Positions 61,574-64,000 of a stretch of 64,000 nt of DNA are shown in pieces (position 1 is the stretch's first letter; each line of letters starts with the position of its first letter). The DNA is from Bradyrhizobium sp. SSBR45G (lineage in GTDB: Bacteria > Pseudomonadota > Alphaproteobacteria > Rhizobiales > Xanthobacteraceae), in NCBI RefSeq assembly GCF_030159255.1, contig NZ_BSCT01000021.1, positions 1-64,000 of the forward strand. Reading direction: 5' to 3'. The position numbers and the translations under genes are program-made. The notes beneath the pieces were generated by a model. That model did not search any database, was not told where the DNA came from, and was given only the letters and a program-made list of their open reading frames with translations.

Positions 61574-63205
61574 TCAGGAGAAGAACGCGATCTTCTCGGG
61601 CTGGCTCATGCGCCGGATCGGCGACAACGGATCGTTGGCCGGTGCCTGCGAACGCTGCAGAAGGCCGTTCGTCAGCAGGGTCGAGCCCAGTGACGGCTCG
61701 TAGGCCGGCTTCAGCATCGGGTAGGTGGTCGTGCTCTGAGGCGCAACGGGGGCATGAGGGACATGCCGGGGCGATGCGATCTCGGCCTGGGGCGCCACGG
61801 CTGCGGCGACGGCAGCCAGGGTTTCGGCCGCAATCGATTCCGGGAGCTGCGTTGCCGCTACTGGGGGGCTTGGAAGCGGAGCCAGGGCGATCGGGGGAGC
61901 GGCCGCCGGTTCATGAGCTGCTGGTGCCGCCGTGCTCGCTGCGGGAGCTTTCGCCGTCGTCGGCGCAAGCTCAGGCTCCAATGATGGAGGCTCAAATGAC
62001 GGAGGTGCCGATGGCGCACGCTCCGATGACGGAGGCTCCGTTGACGGAGGCTCGCCGAAGCTGGCGACGATGTCGTCGTCGATCGAGGTCGGCTCCGCGA
62101 TGTCGAAGCCCAGGGTTCGCGAACGATTGAACTCCTCTTCCTCGATCGGATCGGGCGCTCCCATCGCGGCCGCGACCAGGTCAAGGATGGCCTCGTCCTG
62201 CGCCTCCGCGGCTGCCGCATCCTCGGTCTCGCCGGGGCTCTGCTGCTCGATCTCGACCAGAGCTTCGGCAATCGAGGGCTCGGCCACGATCTCCGCCAGG
62301 GCGATGGGGCTGAGTGGCATCGCGACGGCTGCGGTTTCGGGGTCCGTCGCGGGGTTTTCGACCGCCATCTCTGCGACCATGACGGCAGCCGTCGCGGCGG
62401 GCGTCCCGATTGCCTCGATCGCGGCCACAGCTTCCACGAGCGGACTGTTTGCCGCCACCACGGGCGGGGCGGCCGGCTCGGGCGCCGGCTCCCGGGCGAT
62501 GTCCTCCGCCATGGGCAGCGGGGCCTCGGCCATGGGGGCTGACGCTAAGGTCGATGACGGCGCGGCAGACGCCGCGGGCACGGTTTCCTCGGGCGCAAGC
62601 GAGGCCGTTGCCTGTCCCTCGTCGAGCTCCTTCAGTCGCGTCTTGATGATCTCGAACGCTGCGAGCAGCGCAGCCTTCGGGTCGACGCTCGCGAGCTGGT
62701 CGCAAGCGGCCTCGATCGAGGTCACCTGCGAATCGATCAGGTCGCAGATCCGGGAATCGGCGCCGATCTCGCGCCAGCGCCAGGAGATCTCCTTGATGAT
62801 CCGGGTGCCCTTACGCACGGGCGCCAGGTTCTGCTCGAGCGCCATGCGGTCGACCGCAGAGGCGGCAGCGAGCGCGGCATCCTCGACCGCGGCGCGGATC
62901 GCGGCCAGCGCTTCCGGCAGCGCCTTGCTGTCGGCCTGCTCGAGGTCCTGTTGCTGTTCACGTTGAGACGCCAGCGCATGCTCGATGCGCGCCACCGCGT
63001 CGAGCACCATGCTGGTGTCGGCGTTGCGGTTGCGCTTGGCGTATTCGCCGAGGAACCAGCGGCCGCGCGCCGTCTCCATGAAGGCATCGCGGATCGCCTC
63101 GTAATCGGTCTCGTTCGGCTGAGCCGCACGGGCGGATATCGGCGAGAGGGCGAAGACTTCATCGACCATGACAGACCCATCGCGCAAATTGCTGCGCGTT
63201 GGCAT
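61574..63205 (-). CDS. Ala/Pro/Glu-rich hypothetical protein with PPSxE repeats
   Basis: A 543-residue protein with a conserved-looking N-terminal part (residues 1-190). It begins MPTRSNLRDGSVMVDEVFAL and has DAFMETARGRWFLGEYAKRN and IIKEISWRWREIG, which look helical. The rest is low-complexity Ala, Pro, Glu and Val. Near residue 390 five 5-residue PPSxE units are coded by a 15-bp minisatellite. The C terminus ends in LSPIRRMSQPEKIAFFS, which may be a short interaction motif. I do not recognise the family. The ATG at 63205 is a best guess; an internal ATG at 63169 is possible. The caspase gene lies 159 bp downstream on the same strand. Confidence 0.7.
   Translation of the reverse strand: MPTRSNLRDGSVMVDEVFALSPISARAAQPNETDYEAIRDAFMETARGRWFLGEYAKRNRNADTSMVLDAVARIEHALASQREQQQDLEQADSKALPEALAAIRAAVEDAALAAASAVDRMALEQNLAPVRKGTRIIKEISWRWREIGADSRICDLIDSQVTSIEAACDQLASVDPKAALLAAFEIIKTRLKELDEGQATASLAPEETVPAASAAPSSTLASAPMAEAPLPMAEDIAREPAPEPAAPPVVAANSPLVEAVAAIEAIGTPAATAAVMVAEMAVENPATDPETAAVAMPLSPIALAEIVAEPSIAEALVEIEQQSPGETEDAAAAEAQDEAILDLVAAAMGAPDPIEEEEFNRSRTLGFDIAEPTSIDDDIVASFGEPPSTEPPSSERAPSAPPSFEPPSLEPELAPTTAKAPAASTAAPAAHEPAAAPPIALAPLPSPPVAATQLPESIAAETLAAVAAAVAPQAEIASPRHVPHAPVAPQSTTTYPMLKPAYEPSLGSTLLTNGLLQRSQAPANDPLSPIRRMSQPEKIAFFS
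61976..62050. repeat. 15-bp minisatellite, five units, inside a coding region
   Basis: Five head-to-tail 15-base units with the consensus CTCCGATGACGGAGG occupy 61976-62050; the third unit is the most diverged. The period keeps the reading frame and encodes PPSxE repeats on the minus strand. Such arrays change length by slippage. Confidence 0.85.
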
Positions 63206-63244
63206 AACGATCACCATGATATTGATCGAATCGCAATTGAATTG

Positions 63245-64000
63245 ATGCCACTGTCCCGACAAATCTCCACCACATCGCCGGTATTGTCGCGCCGATTCGC
63301 GGGAAGGTTGGGGCTGTTCTATGGCGCGGTGTTCGCGCTGTCGGGAACGCACCTGCCGTTTTTTCCCGTGTGGCTACGGGCGATCGGGCTGGACGCCTCC
63401 TGGATCGGCATCATCATCGCGGTTCCAGCCGTCACACGCTTCACGGTCCTGCCACTGATCACCGCGCTCGCCGAGCGCCGCCAAGCCTTGCGCGCCGCGT
63501 TGCGGCTGACGACTTTCGCAACTGCGTCGGGCTTTGCCGTTCTCGCCGTTCAACACCAGCCCTGGCTCGTCTTTGTCGTCTATGCGGGGCTGTGCAGCCT
63601 GTGGACTCCCGTCGTCCCGTTGACGGACGCCTACGCTCTTCGCGGCGTCATGAGCTATGGCCTCAACTACGGACGGTTGCGGCTGTGGGGATCAGCGGCG
63701 TTCATCGTCGGGACGCTGCTATGCGGCGGATTGGCCGACATCGTGCCCGCGCCTGAGCTGATCTGGATCATCGTCTCGGTCGCGCTGTGCGGGGCTGCGA
63801 GCAGCGTGCTTCTGCAGGGGCTGCCGCCGTTGCCGCGCAGCACGGGTCCGGTGCAGGACGGGCGCAGCCCGCTCGGCAGCCCGCGCTTCCTCTGCATCAT
63901 CGCCTCCTCGGCGCTGATCCAGGGCAGCCACGCGGCCTATTACACGTTCTCGGCGATCGAGTGGACGGCGCAGGGGCTCAGCGGGCTCACCATCGGCTGG
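63245..64000 (+). CDS. MFS transporter, 3-phenylpropionate/sugar type, partial
   Basis: The first 252 codons of a transporter that runs past the window end without a stop. It begins MPLSRQISTTSPVLSRRF and has membrane helices about every 30 residues, with GLFYGAVFALSGTHLPFFPVWL as helix 1 and YGRLRLWGSAAFIVGTLLCGG as helix 5. The RLWGSxAF segment is the hallmark of the MFS_1-like (LacY/HcaT) branch, suggesting uptake of a sugar or phenylpropionate-like acid. Only 39 bases separate its start from the divergent Ala/Pro-rich gene. The ATG has only a weak binding site. Confidence 0.85.
   Translation, partial: MPLSRQISTTSPVLSRRFAGRLGLFYGAVFALSGTHLPFFPVWLRAIGLDASWIGIIIAVPAVTRFTVLPLITALAERRQALRAALRLTTFATASGFAVLAVQHQPWLVFVVYAGLCSLWTPVVPLTDAYALRGVMSYGLNYGRLRLWGSAAFIVGTLLCGGLADIVPAPELIWIIVSVALCGAASSVLLQGLPPLPRSTGPVQDGRSPLGSPRFLCIIASSALIQGSHAAYYTFSAIEWTAQGLSGLTIGW

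Noticed and set aside
61976..62050. Tandem repeats considered as a CRISPR array
   Set aside because: Units are 15 bp, contiguous with no unique spacers, in frame within a coding region, and there are no cas genes.

Overview
The window is GC-rich alphaproteobacterial chromosome, most likely Bradyrhizobium or a close Nitrobacteraceae relative. The reasons are the DUF3551, DUF3606 and XapX small proteins, the cytochrome c' and ACR3 gene types, the strong third-position GC bias that opens long antisense reading frames, and several families of dispersed intergenic palindromic repeats of the kind common in Bradyrhizobium. Genus is inferred from protein and repeat character; no database was searched. 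No rRNA, tRNA, CRISPR array, phage or transposase gene was found.

Layout. 1-2150: repeat-rich, gene-poor stretch with one hypothetical protein and the decayed end of an XRE regulator. 2150-3679: murJ lipid II flippase. 3796-7423: probable copper-acquisition operon (DUF2946, TonB receptor, DUF1775-PCuAC fusion). 7616-11605: an orphan molybdenum hydroxylase large subunit followed by two c-type cytochromes. 11627-15532: amino-acid-type binding protein and a CHASE-GGDEF-EAL protein. 15486-18568: AraC regulator, stand-alone Lrp ligand domain, thiD, SnoaL-like protein. 18597-27479: AraC regulator divergent from a tight nine-gene operon (alpha/beta hydrolase, membrane protein, isochorismatase-like hydrolase, XapX, amidohydrolase with a Cys/His tail, DoxX, secreted double VOC protein, porin, YoaK). 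27652-30503: EmrAB-type efflux pair with a palindromic operator.

30680-36991: meta-cleavage aromatic catabolic operon (extradiol dioxygenase, flavin monooxygenase, MFS permease, FAH hydrolase) divergent from a GntR regulator, then a TetR gene. 37148-39230: CHRD protein and a CSS-EAL phosphodiesterase. 39343-44366: arsenic resistance island with two different ArsR proteins, ArsC, ACR3, a flavoprotein and an MFS protein. 44402-48017: acidic secreted protein, PepSY protein, two-component system and cytochrome b561. 48756-50080: small DUF proteins between repeats. 50157-52394: glgX. 52635-56066: LysR-controlled tartrate/malate-type uptake and dehydrogenase pair. 56223-59682: pyruvate kinase, LpxH-like phosphoesterase and a PLP dehydratase. 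59693-64000: caspase-like protease, an Ala/Pro-rich protein with a 15-bp minisatellite, and an MFS gene running off the window.

The least explained parts are the nine-gene AraC operon, the orphan molybdenum subunit with cytochromes, the PepSY/two-component/b561 cluster and the caspase plus low-complexity pair. Candidate operators were read directly upstream of the LysR, AraC, TetR, GntR and ArsR targets.
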